A stretch of DNA of 64,000 bases from positions 2,046,001-2,110,000 of the forward strand of contig NZ_CP134152.1 in assembly GCF_032164335.1 (NCBI RefSeq). Reading direction: 5' to 3'. The notes under the pieces are model-generated. The model was not told the DNA's origin, made no database searches, and was given only the letters and a program-made list of their open reading frames with translations. The DNA comes from Winslowiella toletana (GTDB taxonomy: Bacteria; Pseudomonadota; Gammaproteobacteria; Enterobacterales; Enterobacteriaceae). The position numbers were made by a program, and so were the translations under genes. This document shows positions 56,304 through 64,000 of the stretch, one piece after another (positions within the stretch are counted from its first letter, which is position 1; every line of letters begins with the position of its first letter).

Positions 56304-57442
56304 TCATTTCCGCTTCAACGGATTATCGGGCGGCAGCGCAGCGCAGACTCCCGCCGTTTCTGTTTCACTATATTGATGGTGGGGCTTACGGTGAGCATAC
56401 GTTGCGGCGTAATACTGCGGATTTAGCCGATATCGCCCTGCGCCAGCGCGTGCTGAAAAATATGTCGGCACTGAGCCTGGAAACCACGCTATTCGGTGAA
56501 AAACTGGCGATGCCGGTGGTGCTGGCACCGGTCGGCCTGACCGGTATGTACGCACGCCGTGGTGAAGTGCAGGCGGCGCGCGCTGCAGAGAAGAAAGGGA
56601 TTCCGTTTACTCTCTCGACCGTCTCGGTTTGTCCGATTGAAGAAGTGGCACCGGCTATCGATCGCCCGATGTGGTTTCAGCTGTATGTGCTGAAAGACCG
56701 GGGTTTTATGCGCAACGCACTGGAGCGTGCGCAAGCCGCCGGCGTTAAAACGCTGGTGTTCACGGTTGATATGCCGGTGCCTGGTGCGCGTTACCGCGAT
56801 GCTCACTCTGGCATGAGCGGGCCAAACGCGGCGGCGCGCCGCGTGCTGCAGGCGATGACGCATCCGCAATGGGCGTGGGATGTCGGCTTAAACGGCAAAC
56901 CGCACGATCTCGGTAACGTTTCGGCCTACCGCGGCAAACCGACCACGCTGGAAGATTATATCGGCTGGCTGGGAGCCAACTTCGATCCGTCGATCTCATG
57001 GCAGGATCTGGAGTGGATTCGTGAGTTCTGGCAAGGGCCGATGATCATTAAAGGCATTCTGGATGCCGAAGATGCTAAAGATGCGGTGCGATTTGGTGCC
57101 GACGGCATTATCGTTTCTAACCACGGTGGTCGCCAGCTGGATGGCGTGCTTTCCAGTGCCCGTGCGTTGCCGGCGATTGCCGATGCGGTAAAAGGGGATA
57201 TGACTATTCTTGCTGATTCCGGCATTCGTACCGGCCTCGACGTGGTGCGCATGATTGCACTGGGTGCTGACAGCGTGTTGTTGGGACGCGCATTCATCTA
57301 TGCGCTGGCGGCGGCGGGCGAAGCGGGGGTCGTCAATCTGCTGGAACTGATTGAAAAAGAGATGCGCGTGGCGATGACGCTAACCGGTGCGAAATCGGTC
57401 GGCGAAATCAGCCGTGAATCGCTGGTCTCATTGCCAACCTGA
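56300..57442 (+). CDS. lldD: L-lactate dehydrogenase (quinone) LldD
   Basis: Peripheral inner-membrane FMN enzyme oxidising L-lactate to pyruvate. 380 residues. FMN/substrate motifs: [26 protein letters not shown], and the catalytic His in [21 protein letters not shown] and [10 protein letters not shown] follow. It overlaps lldR by ATGA. Transport of lactate must come from elsewhere. Confidence 0.96.
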   Translation: MIISASTDYRAAAQRRLPPFLFHYIDGGAYGEHTLRRNTADLADIALRQRVLKNMSALSLETTLFGEKLAMPVVLAPVGLTGMYARRGEVQAARAAEKKGIPFTLSTVSVCPIEEVAPAIDRPMWFQLYVLKDRGFMRNALERAQAAGVKTLVFTVDMPVPGARYRDAHSGMSGPNAAARRVLQAMTHPQWAWDVGLNGKPHDLGNVSAYRGKPTTLEDYIGWLGANFDPSISWQDLEWIREFWQGPMIIKGILDAEDAKDAVRFGADGIIVSNHGGRQLDGVLSSARALPAIADAVKGDMTILADSGIRTGLDVVRMIALGADSVLLGRAFIYALAAAGEAGVVNLLELIEKEMRVAMTLTGAKSVGEISRESLVSLPT

Positions 57443-57450
57443 CGGTGCGT

Positions 57451-57478
57451 AGTCATCCATGTTATGGCGTGGATGACT
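57451..57478 (+). terminator. Hairpin after lldD
   Basis: AGTCATCCA / TGGATGACT with a ten-base loop; no T-tract. Confidence 0.45.
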
Positions 57479-57524
57479 AAATGATGAGCGCGGGTAACGA
57501 GGCATTGTAGAGGATAAGTTAAAG

Positions 57525-57710
57525 AAAGTTGTACATCCTGATTAAATAGATTGTTTATGTTATTCAAATACTTAGTTAAAGTTGAACATAAAAAACAGCT
57601 CCGACCAGATAAATAAACGCGGATGAAGTTGTACAAAAATAAGATTGTTGTATAGATTTATTTCGTGTCAACACAGTATGTTGATTAACGATCCCTTTTA
57701 AAGTTGTACA
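57525..57710 (+). repeat. Iterated AAGTTGTACA half-sites upstream of AriR-type gene
   Basis: AAGTTGTACA occurs at 57526-57535, 57626-57635 and 57701-57710, all in the same orientation, with a one-base variant AAGTTGAACA at 57579-57588. Spacing is irregular (53, 47 and 75 bp). The region of about 317 bases between lldD and the next gene holds no ORF. These look like binding half-sites for one regulator. Confidence 0.6.
57625..57659 (+). promoter_or_regulatory. Inverted-repeat promoter/operator (MlrA/BluR-like)
   Basis: GAAGTTGTACA, 13 bases, TGTATAGATTT. The arms overlap a -35 (TTGTAC) and -10 (TATAGA) separated by 16 bases. Same geometry as at 8765-8799 and 58511-58545. About 100 bases upstream of the start at 57760. 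Confidence 0.55.
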
Positions 57711-57759
57711 TCAGCGCCAGCTTTGCTGGCTGAGCAACTTAACTTTTGAGAGTTTGAAT

Positions 57760-58017
57760 ATGCATGCAAAAATTGCCGCGAAAGAATATAGCACAGAGAC
57801 ACAAATCACTGATTATTTTAAAAACACTGATGATCTTTACCAAAGCGAATATGCGGTTATTGATTCAATTTATCAGGAGCTGTTCAGCTTAAAAATCAAC
57901 GTCAGAACCAGTGATGTGATTTTACACCTGATTGATAAGCTAGAGCGTGAAAAAGATGTGGTCCAGGCGGATATCTACCGTAAAGCCCTTGAGCTGGTGG
58001 TTTCTCAGGGGAAATGA
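57760..58017 (+). CDS. AriR/YmgB-family small regulator (85 aa)
   Basis: Family member with two amphipathic helices. Residues about 31-50 form helix one (YAVIDSIYQELFSLKINVRT) and the C-terminal helix is ADIYRKALELVVSQ, as in AriR. In E. coli AriR/YmgB is a dimeric connector acting on RcsB phosphorelay and biofilm. Start at the ATG at 57760, seven bases after TGAGAG; TTG 57754 less likely. First of a run of five small genes, preceded by the inverted-repeat promoter. Confidence 0.8.
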   Translation: MHAKIAAKEYSTETQITDYFKNTDDLYQSEYAVIDSIYQELFSLKINVRTSDVILHLIDKLEREKDVVQADIYRKALELVVSQGK

Positions 58018-58033
58018 ATTACCCGGTTGCCGT

Positions 58034-58237
58034 TTAGCGCAGATCTTCGATCACGACACGCCTGGCTAACAGGTAGACTCGTTTTTGTTGTTCACTCGAG
58101 GCCTGCGCACCTTGCAGCTGCAGAATCAGGATGATATTACGCGGCTCGATGGCCTGACCGGATTTTATTAGCTGAAATACTGCTCTGCCAATGACTTCCA
58201 GGGCTAGCTGGCGATGGTTGAGATTACTGCCTTGCAC
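58034..58237 (-). CDS. AriR/YmgC-like small protein, opposite strand (67 aa)
   Basis: Tiny gene with GTG start at 58237 and a strong GGAGGG three to four bases away. The core VIGRAVFQLIKSGQAIEPRNIILILQLQ aligns by pattern with AriR ([22 protein letters not shown]). It stands convergently to the upstream paralogue. It lacks the long C-terminal helix extension of AriR, so it may heterodimerise with a sibling (inference). No inverted-repeat promoter seen upstream. Confidence 0.6.
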   Translation of the reverse strand: MQGSNLNHRQLALEVIGRAVFQLIKSGQAIEPRNIILILQLQGAQASSEQQKRVYLLARRVVIEDLR

Positions 58238-58510
58238 TTTCCCTCCGGCTTATGGGTATGCATACAGTATATCACCAGATATTCATCTGGACTATTTCCC
58301 CCGGTAATCTTTGTATTGCGGTCGCAGGATAACGCGACCAGCAGCAGATTAAATGACTGCACCTGGTGCAGGCAGAAAGCAAATTTGTATAATTTTTTTC
58401 CTGTTCACCGCCGATTGTTCCGCGGGATTATCCAATACAGGATGAGTTAACTCCATGTTATCGTTGAGTTAGCACTTTATGCATAAAAATCATTTCGGTA
58501 GTTAATCAGA

Positions 58511-58545
58511 ATTCCTGTACATGTTTTACAAATCTGTATAACTTA
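58511..58545 (+). promoter_or_regulatory. Inverted-repeat promoter/operator (MlrA/BluR-like) of the YcgZ-like gene
   Basis: ATTCCTGTACA, 13 bases, TGTATAACTTA. Overlaps -35 (CTGTAC) and -10 (TATAAC) with a 16-base spacer, about 60 bases before the start at 58601. The rest of 58238-58510 holds two small hairpins (near 58274-58290 and 58319-58339) and no gene. Confidence 0.55.
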
Positions 58546-58600
58546 GCCTCCCAGGCAGACTTGGGTGCTTATTGAACTTTACTCCTTTGAGGGCAGACAC

Positions 58601-58846
58601 ATGCGGCAGAATGGATTTAACCCTAAACCAGACCAGAACATTGCCCAATATTTTAATGAGGCCAGTTTACCGTCTCAGCAAGAGACGCTGGGTCTGATCG
58701 TTGTTGAGATTCTGCGTGCCGGTAAAAATATTAATCGCAAGGCAATTTGTGCAAAGTTACTTACCCGTCTGGAGCTGTGCAGTACCCAGGAGCAGGAAAG
58801 ACATTATCAGGAACTTATTGGTATGCTGTTTGGCCGTGGAGACTGA
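58601..58846 (+). CDS. ycgZ: YcgZ-like small regulator (81 aa)
   Basis: Clear relative of E. coli YcgZ: NIAQYFNEASLPSQQETLG, then VVEILRAGKNINRKAICAKLL and TRLELCSTQEQERHYQELIGMLF (family residues QETLG, NRKAICAKLL, HY-LIG-LF). In E. coli ycgZ is first in the BluR-repressed ycgZ-ymgA-ariR-ymgC operon, induced by blue light and cold. Start at the ATG at 58601, seven bases after GAGGG. The inverted-repeat promoter lies directly upstream. Confidence 0.85.
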   Translation: MRQNGFNPKPDQNIAQYFNEASLPSQQETLGLIVVEILRAGKNINRKAICAKLLTRLELCSTQEQERHYQELIGMLFGRGD

Positions 58847-59043
58847 GTAATACGCTGTTATGTTTTCAGAATTACTGTTGTGCCCACCCCGATTATTCAG
58901 CCCAAATATTCTGACAGGTCTGTGTTCGCCTGGAGTCTTTTCTCCGCCGGACCCGACCTGGAATCGCTTAAGCGAATCCCGCTCAAGTAACTGTCTCTGA
59001 CCACCCAGGGGCGCGTAACTGATTCAGATTCAGAGAAGCTGTT

Positions 59044-59337
59044 ATGAACAGAAGTGATGAAGAAAAATTAACCGATATTATGATGGGCGAAGCTGTACTT
59101 ACGCTCATCCGTGCCGATGGTGTGATCAGCAACGCTGCTTTGATACATCAACTGCAATTAATGGCGAAAGCAGAAGTTGATGCGGTGAAACGTCGTGCCT
59201 GCCAACGCGCAATTCACGAAGTGAGAGCCAGCCAGCCCGACACTCAAAACCGTATGACGCATGAAATACGTGACAGAGACAACGTCGTGCATTTGTTTAC
59301 CAGCGACGGACCCGCTGACGGTACAAAAAAACACTGA
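59044..59337 (+). CDS. YmgA/YmgC-like small protein with long C-terminal tail (97 aa)
   Basis: The N-terminal half is a family member by pattern (MGEAVLTLIRADGVISNAAL, followed by IHQLQLMAKAEVD) and RRACQRAIHEVRA forms the C-terminal helix. Residues from about 61 onward (QPDTQNRMTHEIRDRDNVV, TSDGPADGTKKH) are a polar tail not seen in the others. Starts at the ATG at 59044 after AGAGAAGCTGTT. Role unknown beyond the family. Confidence 0.6.
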   Translation: MNRSDEEKLTDIMMGEAVLTLIRADGVISNAALIHQLQLMAKAEVDAVKRRACQRAIHEVRASQPDTQNRMTHEIRDRDNVVHLFTSDGPADGTKKH

Positions 59338-59552
59338 GCAGAAACGGAAATCTCATTCTATGCTTTTATCCGGGGTAAACCCTCTGATAGTCAGAGAGTT
59401 AACCCATGATCGAAACAACTAATTTGTGTCGCGGGAGGGGTAGTCATGCTACCTCACCTGAAAGATGCTGCACGACAGCCGGATAGCGATTTATTGGCAT
59501 ATACGTTTTGCAGCCCGGCCGGATGAACTATTTAGAGTCTGAGGAATTACCC

Positions 59553-59807
59553 ATGCAGCAGTCGTCTACTGAAAGTCAGCTTTCTGATTACATTGATAAC
59601 GTCGGTGGAGAGCATTCAGCCGAAGCTGAGTTTATTGGTGCAGCTATAAAGGAAATTGTCGCTTCTGGAAATCACGTGACCAATAAAGCGGTTATCCTGA
59701 AGCTGATTGAAAAACTGGAAACCACGTCAGACCCGGTTACGCAAGATATCTATCGTGAAGCGCTGGAGCTTGTTGTGAGCCGTACACCTGACGATCCGAT
59801 GTTCTAG
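59553..59807 (+). CDS. AriR/YmgB orthologue candidate (84 aa)
   Basis: Closest to E. coli AriR: EAEFIGAAIKEIVASGNHVTNK, then VILKLIEKLETTSDPVTQD, and IYREALELVVSRTPDD (compare AriR [20 protein letters not shown]). Start at the ATG at 59553, eight bases after GAGGAAT; upstream in-frame ATGs at 59508 and 59523 are less likely. Last of the small-gene run; a terminator and betT follow on the other strand. Confidence 0.8.
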   Translation: MQQSSTESQLSDYIDNVGGEHSAEAEFIGAAIKEIVASGNHVTNKAVILKLIEKLETTSDPVTQDIYREALELVVSRTPDDPMF

Positions 59808-59878
59808 TACGTTGCATCGACTGTTCCCCGTAATTCCCCCTTCCTGAAGAAATATACACTGTTAGTCACCTGAACAAC

Positions 59879-59904
59879 GCAGGCCAGATAATAATCTGGC
59901 CTGC
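59879..59904. terminator. Terminator hairpin
   Basis: GCAGGCCAGAT-AATA-ATCTGGCCTGC, a perfect 11-bp stem, between the AriR-type gene and the convergent betT. Confidence 0.7.
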
Positions 59905-59915
59905 GGTAGGCTTAT

Positions 59916-61946
59916 TTACACATTCGGGAAGGTGATATTGTTTCCCGGTGCTTCACGATGCAGGTGGATGAAGTTCAGGTGGCGTTCATACTGATCAAGA
60001 ATATCAATAATCACCTGATCTTTACTGTAATCCATCAAATCATTGCCCTGACTGCCCTCAAGCAGGAAAGTCTCCAGACGGTAGTAGGTGGATTTACCGC
60101 TGCGTGCGCGGTAGGTAAAGCCCGGTACTGAATACTGCTGCGGCCAGACCTGATAAACAAAATCCTGCTCTTCACCCAGATTCACGCGTAATTCCAGGTG
60201 GCCCAGATTTTCATCATCAGCCGGTGGCATTTTCTCCAGCGTCACTTTTCCGCCGCGCAGCTCGAGTTCTTTAGCCACATCCTGCATGGCAGGTAACATC
60301 ACGGTTTCCATCATCTGTTGGGTGTAGCGCGTGCCCGGATAATTCATTAAGCGAGAAAGACGTTTTTTCCAGCTCAGTCGATCCTGTCCGCTGACCAGAT
60401 AAGGCGCAGTATCGCGATTCGCACTGACGCGTCGGTAGTCTTCTACTTTCAATGATTTATACAGTCCTGCCATCACAAAGAAGATCACAAAGCTAAACGG
60501 AAGCCCCATAATTACCGTGGCGTTCTGCAGTGCAGTAATGCCGTTGGTTGACAACATCCCCAGCGTCAGCACACCAATGGTGATCGACCAGAAGATACGC
60601 AACCAGTTAGGCGCATCGCTGTTGATATCTTTAAGCTTCGAGGTGAAATTACCCAGCACCAGCGAGCCGGAGTCGGCAGAGGTCACATAGAACAGCATAC
60701 CGGTGATGGTAGCGACTGAGGCACTGAGTTTAAACGCCGGATATTGCGCCAGCAGGCTGTAAAAACCGCGTTCAGCATGCGACATCACTTCCTGTGCGAA
60801 ACCGGCATTACCGTGGATGATCTCATACAGTGCGGCATTACCAAATACCGAGAGCCACAGCAGGGTAAAGGTAAAGGGTATGATCAGGGTGCCAAGCACA
60901 AATTCGCGGATGGTACGGCCGCGTGAGATACGCGCCAGGAACAGGCCAACAAACGGTGACCATGCCACCCACCAGGCCCAGAAAAACAGGGTCCAGCTGT
61001 TCATCCACGCAGTGGGGCGATCAAAAGCAAAGGTATTCAACGTCATACCCATAAAGCGATTAATATAGTCGCCAACGTTAAGCACCAGCGCGTTAAGCAG
61101 GAACTCGGTATTACCGGCGAACAGTACGAACAGGATTAGCCCCAATGCCAGTGCGACATTGAGTTCTGAAAGGATACGAATACCCTTATCAACACCGGAG
61201 GTGACGGAAATGGTCGCGATCACCACCGACAGGACTATTAGCGCAGTCTGTGCGCCTAATCCTTCGGGCACATCGAACAGCACTTTCAGACCGTAGTTTA
61301 GCTGCACTACGCCGATGCCAAGCGTTGTGGCAATACCAAAAATGGTGCCGACTACCGCCGCGATATCCACCGTATGGCCAATCGGGCCATTAATGCGCTT
61401 ACCAAAGATAGGGTAGAGCGCTGAGCGGATGGTCAGGGGCAGGTTGTAACGGTAGCTGAAATAGCCGAGCGCAATGCCCATCAGAGCATACATCGACCAG
61501 CCGGTCAGACCGTAGTGGAACAGTGTCCATACCATTGCCTGACGCGCAGCTTCAAACGTCTCTCCTGCGCCTTCAGGCGGTTGCATATACTGGGTGACAG
61601 GTTCTGCGACCGAGAAGAACATCAGGTCGATACCGATACCCGCGGCGAACAGCATCGCGGCCCAGCTGAGCACGCTGAATTCCGGTTTTGACTGCTCCGG
61701 GCCGAGCTTTATCGAGCCAAAGCGCGAGCAGGCGACAAATAGCACGAAAACAATATAGACAGTCGCTGCTAACATGTAATACCAGCCAAATGTCGCTGAT
61801 ACCCAGTTAACCGCCTTCAGAATCCATCTGGCTGACAGATCGCTGTAAAAAATAGTCATTAAAGAAAACGCTAAAATCAGCCCGGCTGAGGTGTAAAACA
61901 CCACAGGGTTGATTTTGTCTTTTTCTTCGGCAGGTGGATTGTTCAT
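59916..61946 (-). CDS. betT: Choline BCCT transporter BetT
   Basis: Inner-membrane H+-coupled choline transporter of the BCCT family, 676 residues, twelve helices and a long cytoplasmic C-terminal osmosensing domain (from about residue 505), as in E. coli BetT. The family motif WTLFFWAWWVAWSPFVGLFLARISRGRTIREF (split at WVAWSP and ARISRG) is present. Start at the ATG at 61946, six bases after GAGG. A palindrome typical of BetI lies about 200 bases upstream, but betI, betB and betA are not adjacent. Confidence 0.95.
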   Translation of the reverse strand: MNNPPAEEKDKINPVVFYTSAGLILAFSLMTIFYSDLSARWILKAVNWVSATFGWYYMLAATVYIVFVLFVACSRFGSIKLGPEQSKPEFSVLSWAAMLFAAGIGIDLMFFSVAEPVTQYMQPPEGAGETFEAARQAMVWTLFHYGLTGWSMYALMGIALGYFSYRYNLPLTIRSALYPIFGKRINGPIGHTVDIAAVVGTIFGIATTLGIGVVQLNYGLKVLFDVPEGLGAQTALIVLSVVIATISVTSGVDKGIRILSELNVALALGLILFVLFAGNTEFLLNALVLNVGDYINRFMGMTLNTFAFDRPTAWMNSWTLFFWAWWVAWSPFVGLFLARISRGRTIREFVLGTLIIPFTFTLLWLSVFGNAALYEIIHGNAGFAQEVMSHAERGFYSLLAQYPAFKLSASVATITGMLFYVTSADSGSLVLGNFTSKLKDINSDAPNWLRIFWSITIGVLTLGMLSTNGITALQNATVIMGLPFSFVIFFVMAGLYKSLKVEDYRRVSANRDTAPYLVSGQDRLSWKKRLSRLMNYPGTRYTQQMMETVMLPAMQDVAKELELRGGKVTLEKMPPADDENLGHLELRVNLGEEQDFVYQVWPQQYSVPGFTYRARSGKSTYYRLETFLLEGSQGNDLMDYSKDQVIIDILDQYERHLNFIHLHREAPGNNITFPNV

Positions 61947-62144
61947 CAATTACCTCTGGTTAAGCTATTACAAATATCTCAGTGAATAAGACTGACACGG
62001 CATACAAAATCTGGAAATGGATATAACCCTTCAAATCATCCGTGTACTGGGTGTTTATCACAGTGGTTAACAGACAATAATCCTGGCACGCCGTTTCGTT
62101 TACGCCTGAAATTATTCACCCTTTCAGACTAACAGCTATGGTGG

Positions 62145-62166
62145 TTATATTGAACGGTCAATATAA
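62145..62166. promoter_or_regulatory. BetI-type operator palindrome
   Basis: Nine-base perfect arms: TTATATTGA and TCAATATAA around ACGG. BetI sites in enterobacteria centre on ATTGAACGTTCAAT, which this matches except for one centre base. It lies about 200 bases before betT and 190 before the DUF421 gene. The rest of the 407-base interval holds no gene that I can see. Confidence 0.65.
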
Positions 62167-62353
62167 AAAACTTTAGCCGGTTGACTTTTTCGAGACTGAT
62201 ATAATTGGCGGCCAATGCCGCAGAATACGTGGCCTGATGCAATTATTTAATCAGCAGCAGCGGTAAGCTGGCGCGAGGAAATAAGCGCTCCGTTGCTTAA
62301 TTTTTAACCACAAATTACGACTCATCGGGTAAAGCAATGCAGAGATGGACCGA

Positions 62354-63115
62354 ATGTCTTATCATAACTACTCGCGCGGGAAGCTCATTTTTCGCGAATT
62401 ATCCCGCGATTCCTCAGCTACCAGCAGTGCTGTTACCCGGATAGATCAGCAAGAGAGAGACACAGTGGAATACTATGGAATAGTTTTAGTAAAATTTATT
62501 ATTGGTTTTTTTATTGTCATTCTTCATCTTAATCTGTCAGGTAAAACTCAGTTGTCCCAAATGACCCCGGTAGACTTTATTGGTAACTTTGTGCTGGGTG
62601 GGGTGATAGGTGGAGTGATATACAGTGATACTATCCCACTTTATCAGTACCTTATTGTATTGCTTATCGGCGTTAGCTTAATCTCGCTGCTTAATTCAGT
62701 GACCAAGCACATCAGCTTCTTTCGAATCGTTGCCATTGGAGAACCGATACCGATTATCAAAAAGGGTCGGTTTATGATGGAGAATATCCTTCAGAAACAG
62801 AACAAAATCGATATTCTGAATATCACCTCACAGCTTCATTCTCAGGGCGTTCACTCATTTCAAAGCGTGGCCTATGCCCAGATTGAGCCCAACGGTCAGC
62901 TGACGGTGATCTGTGACGAGGAAGTGATGCCTTCAGTGATTATTATGAAACAGGGAAAGGTAAGGAGTTATGCGCTACATTCGGTGGATAAAGATGAAGA
63001 GTGGCTCAGTGATGAAATAAATAAAAGAGCGATTCAGCAAGAAGAGATATTTATCGCCGAGTTCTGGGAAGGAAAAGTGATTTTTATCCTCAATGACGGC
63101 GAAGTTGTCCATTAA
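62354..63115 (+). CDS. DUF421 (YetF/YcaP-like) membrane protein
   Basis: Inner-membrane protein of about 253 residues. Three helices near residues 40-110 (LVKFIIGFFIVILHLNLSGK, DFIGNFVLGGVIGGVIYSD, YLIVLLIGVSLISLL), then a soluble DUF421 domain with NGQLTVI and EVMPSVIIMK. The start is uncertain: ATG 62354 has AGAGA at eight bases; GTG at 62465 would begin where the family normally begins (VEYYGIVLVKF). Function of DUF421 is unknown. Confidence 0.75.
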   Translation: MSYHNYSRGKLIFRELSRDSSATSSAVTRIDQQERDTVEYYGIVLVKFIIGFFIVILHLNLSGKTQLSQMTPVDFIGNFVLGGVIGGVIYSDTIPLYQYLIVLLIGVSLISLLNSVTKHISFFRIVAIGEPIPIIKKGRFMMENILQKQNKIDILNITSQLHSQGVHSFQSVAYAQIEPNGQLTVICDEEVMPSVIIMKQGKVRSYALHSVDKDEEWLSDEINKRAIQQEEIFIAEFWEGKVIFILNDGEVVH

Positions 63116-63172
63116 GCTGGCCTGACTGCCTCTGCACAGGTTCAGGCATTGTAGTTAAGAACTGGAGTCGTA

Positions 63173-63574
63173 ATGCCATCAGAAAGAGAGTTAATTGCTC
63201 ACCGCAGCGTGATTGAACTGCATCAGTGGATTGAAGCGGTTTTTACCGGCCGCGACGGTTCACCGTCCATGTTGGAGAAACTGCTCAGTAGCTTTAGCGC
63301 GTCGTTCAGCATGGTGACCATCAATGGTCAGCTTATTGGACTGAGCGAAGTTGAGGCGCTGTTCAGACGTAACACGGCTGCACGCCCGGGGTTGCGTATT
63401 GACATTGATGCTTGTGAAACGCTGGCCGTCACCGCAGAAAGTGTGGTGTGCCGCTATCGTGAAACGCATTATCATCAGGAGAGTGTCCTGGCGCGCTGGT
63501 CACTGGCAATCATTGATATTGATAACGGGCAGCCCGCCTGGCGCTATCTGCATGAAACGGCGATAGCGCCGTGA
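63173..63574 (+). CDS. NTF2-like (DUF4440/SnoaL-type) protein (133 aa)
   Basis: Small cytosolic alpha+beta protein. The helical N-terminus (ELHQWIEAVFTGRDGSPSML), FSASFSMVTINGQLIGLSEVE, a polar RYRETHYHQE strand and the ending GQPAWRYLHETAIAP give the NTF2-like cone fold. No catalytic motif is evident; the hollow probably binds a small molecule. Start at the ATG at 63173 after TGGAGTCGTA. It lies 57 bases after the DUF421 gene and may be its operon partner. Confidence 0.65.
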   Translation: MPSERELIAHRSVIELHQWIEAVFTGRDGSPSMLEKLLSSFSASFSMVTINGQLIGLSEVEALFRRNTAARPGLRIDIDACETLAVTAESVVCRYRETHYHQESVLARWSLAIIDIDNGQPAWRYLHETAIAP

Positions 63575-63757
63575 TCAGGTGACGGCAGAGCGACGGCGCT
63601 TTTCCGTTATCGGTGGAGCGCATAACAGCGCTGATAAATTAATGTCATTATCTGTAAATTTCAGTCATTTTATCAAATATCTTAGTGCTGGAGTTCGACG
63701 GCTCCAGTATTTAAGATGCGTTCCCAGACAGCTAAACCCGACAAACTGGCGCAGGGA

Positions 63758-64000
63758 ATGACAAATCTAAAAATCTTTAACCGTTTAATCGTATTGTCAT
63801 TTCTGACGTTAGCGGGTTGTTCTTCTCATAAGCCTGCTGGCACACAGCAAACCCACAATCGCCCCTCATCTGACACCCTTAGTCGCAGCAAAAATACCGA
63901 TCTTATTCCGGTTATTGCTGCACTTCACGACCAAATGCACTCATGGCAAGGCACGCCTTATCATTGGGGGGGAACCGAACTGACCGGCGTCGATTGTTCC
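63758..64000 (+). CDS. NlpC/P60 family lipoprotein, 5' part only
   Basis: Outer-membrane lipoprotein of the murein endopeptidase class; the window ends inside it after 81 codons. Signal MTNLKIFNRLIVLSFLTLAGC with lipobox LAGC (Cys21) and Ser after it. A linker rich in Ser, Thr and Gln follows, then the NlpC/P60 start WQGTPYHWGGTELTGVDC with the catalytic Cys80 in GVDCS. It resembles MepS/Spr and YafL. Start at the ATG at 63758 with AGGG close by. Confidence 0.85.
   Translation, partial: MTNLKIFNRLIVLSFLTLAGCSSHKPAGTQQTHNRPSSDTLSRSKNTDLIPVIAALHDQMHSWQGTPYHWGGTELTGVDCS

Overview
The window reads as chromosome of an enterobacterium, most likely Erwiniaceae (Pantoea/Erwinia type). This rests on recognisable gene families and on gene order that matches the Escherichia coli core map in blocks: mnmA-nudJ-rluE-icd, ldcA-emtA-ycgR-ymgE-treA, and ghrA-ycdX-ycdY. 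The genus is an inference; no 16S gene or species marker is present. I saw no prophage, insertion sequence, CRISPR array or plasmid backbone.

Layout. 1-3.7 kb: tRNA thiolation, Nudix, 23S pseudouridine and isocitrate dehydrogenase genes. 3.9-10.2 kb: accessory stretch of small stress-type genes (acidic 41-residue protein, effector-like 202-residue protein, NCS1 permease, YodC-like, OsmC, an AriR/YmgB-type regulator, three small lipoproteins). 10.5-18.5 kb: two GNATs, a LuxR-type regulator, respiratory D-lactate dehydrogenase, two hydrolases, a KTSC protein, an MBL-fold protein and LdcA. 18.7-26.6 kb: EmtA; a LacI-controlled sugar/nucleoside island with two identical operator palindromes; a Tat-exported oxalate decarboxylase; YcgR and YmgE. 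26.6-33.7 kb: Fur-boxed siderophore receptor, MHS permease, TreA, and PhoA with a Pho box. 33.8-35.7 kb: an APH(6)-like kinase, a DUF3237 protein and a decayed ORF beside tRNA-Ser(GGA). 35.9-41.7 kb: peptide transporter, ghrA-ycdX-ycdY, DMT exporter, glutamine amidotransferase. 41.7-46.9 kb: tartrate/D-malate dehydrogenase, its transporter, a divergent LysR regulator and AldB. 47.0-48.1 kb: an orphan RHS-core protein with an unassigned C-terminal domain. 48.1-57.4 kb: ascG-ascF-ascB beta-glucoside system, a DeoR regulator divergent from a HisN-like phosphatase/MFS pair, and lldR-lldD with two lldR-type operators. 57.4-59.9 kb: five small AriR/YmgB/YcgZ-family genes. 59.9-64 kb: BetT with a BetI-type operator but no betIBA, a DUF421 membrane protein, an NTF2-like protein and the start of an NlpC/P60 lipoprotein.

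Working together: most of the catabolic genes suit a plant- or soil-associated lifestyle (lactate, tartrate/malate, aryl beta-glucosides, trehalose, oxalate, siderophore iron, peptides, choline). The most interesting signal is the enlarged AriR/YmgB/YcgZ family. Three members, one of them 49 kb from the others, are preceded by the same promoter-operator architecture: TRTACA-like and TGTAYA-like half-sites separated by exactly 13 bp, coinciding with -35 and -10 boxes. This resembles MlrA/BluR-type MerR operators.
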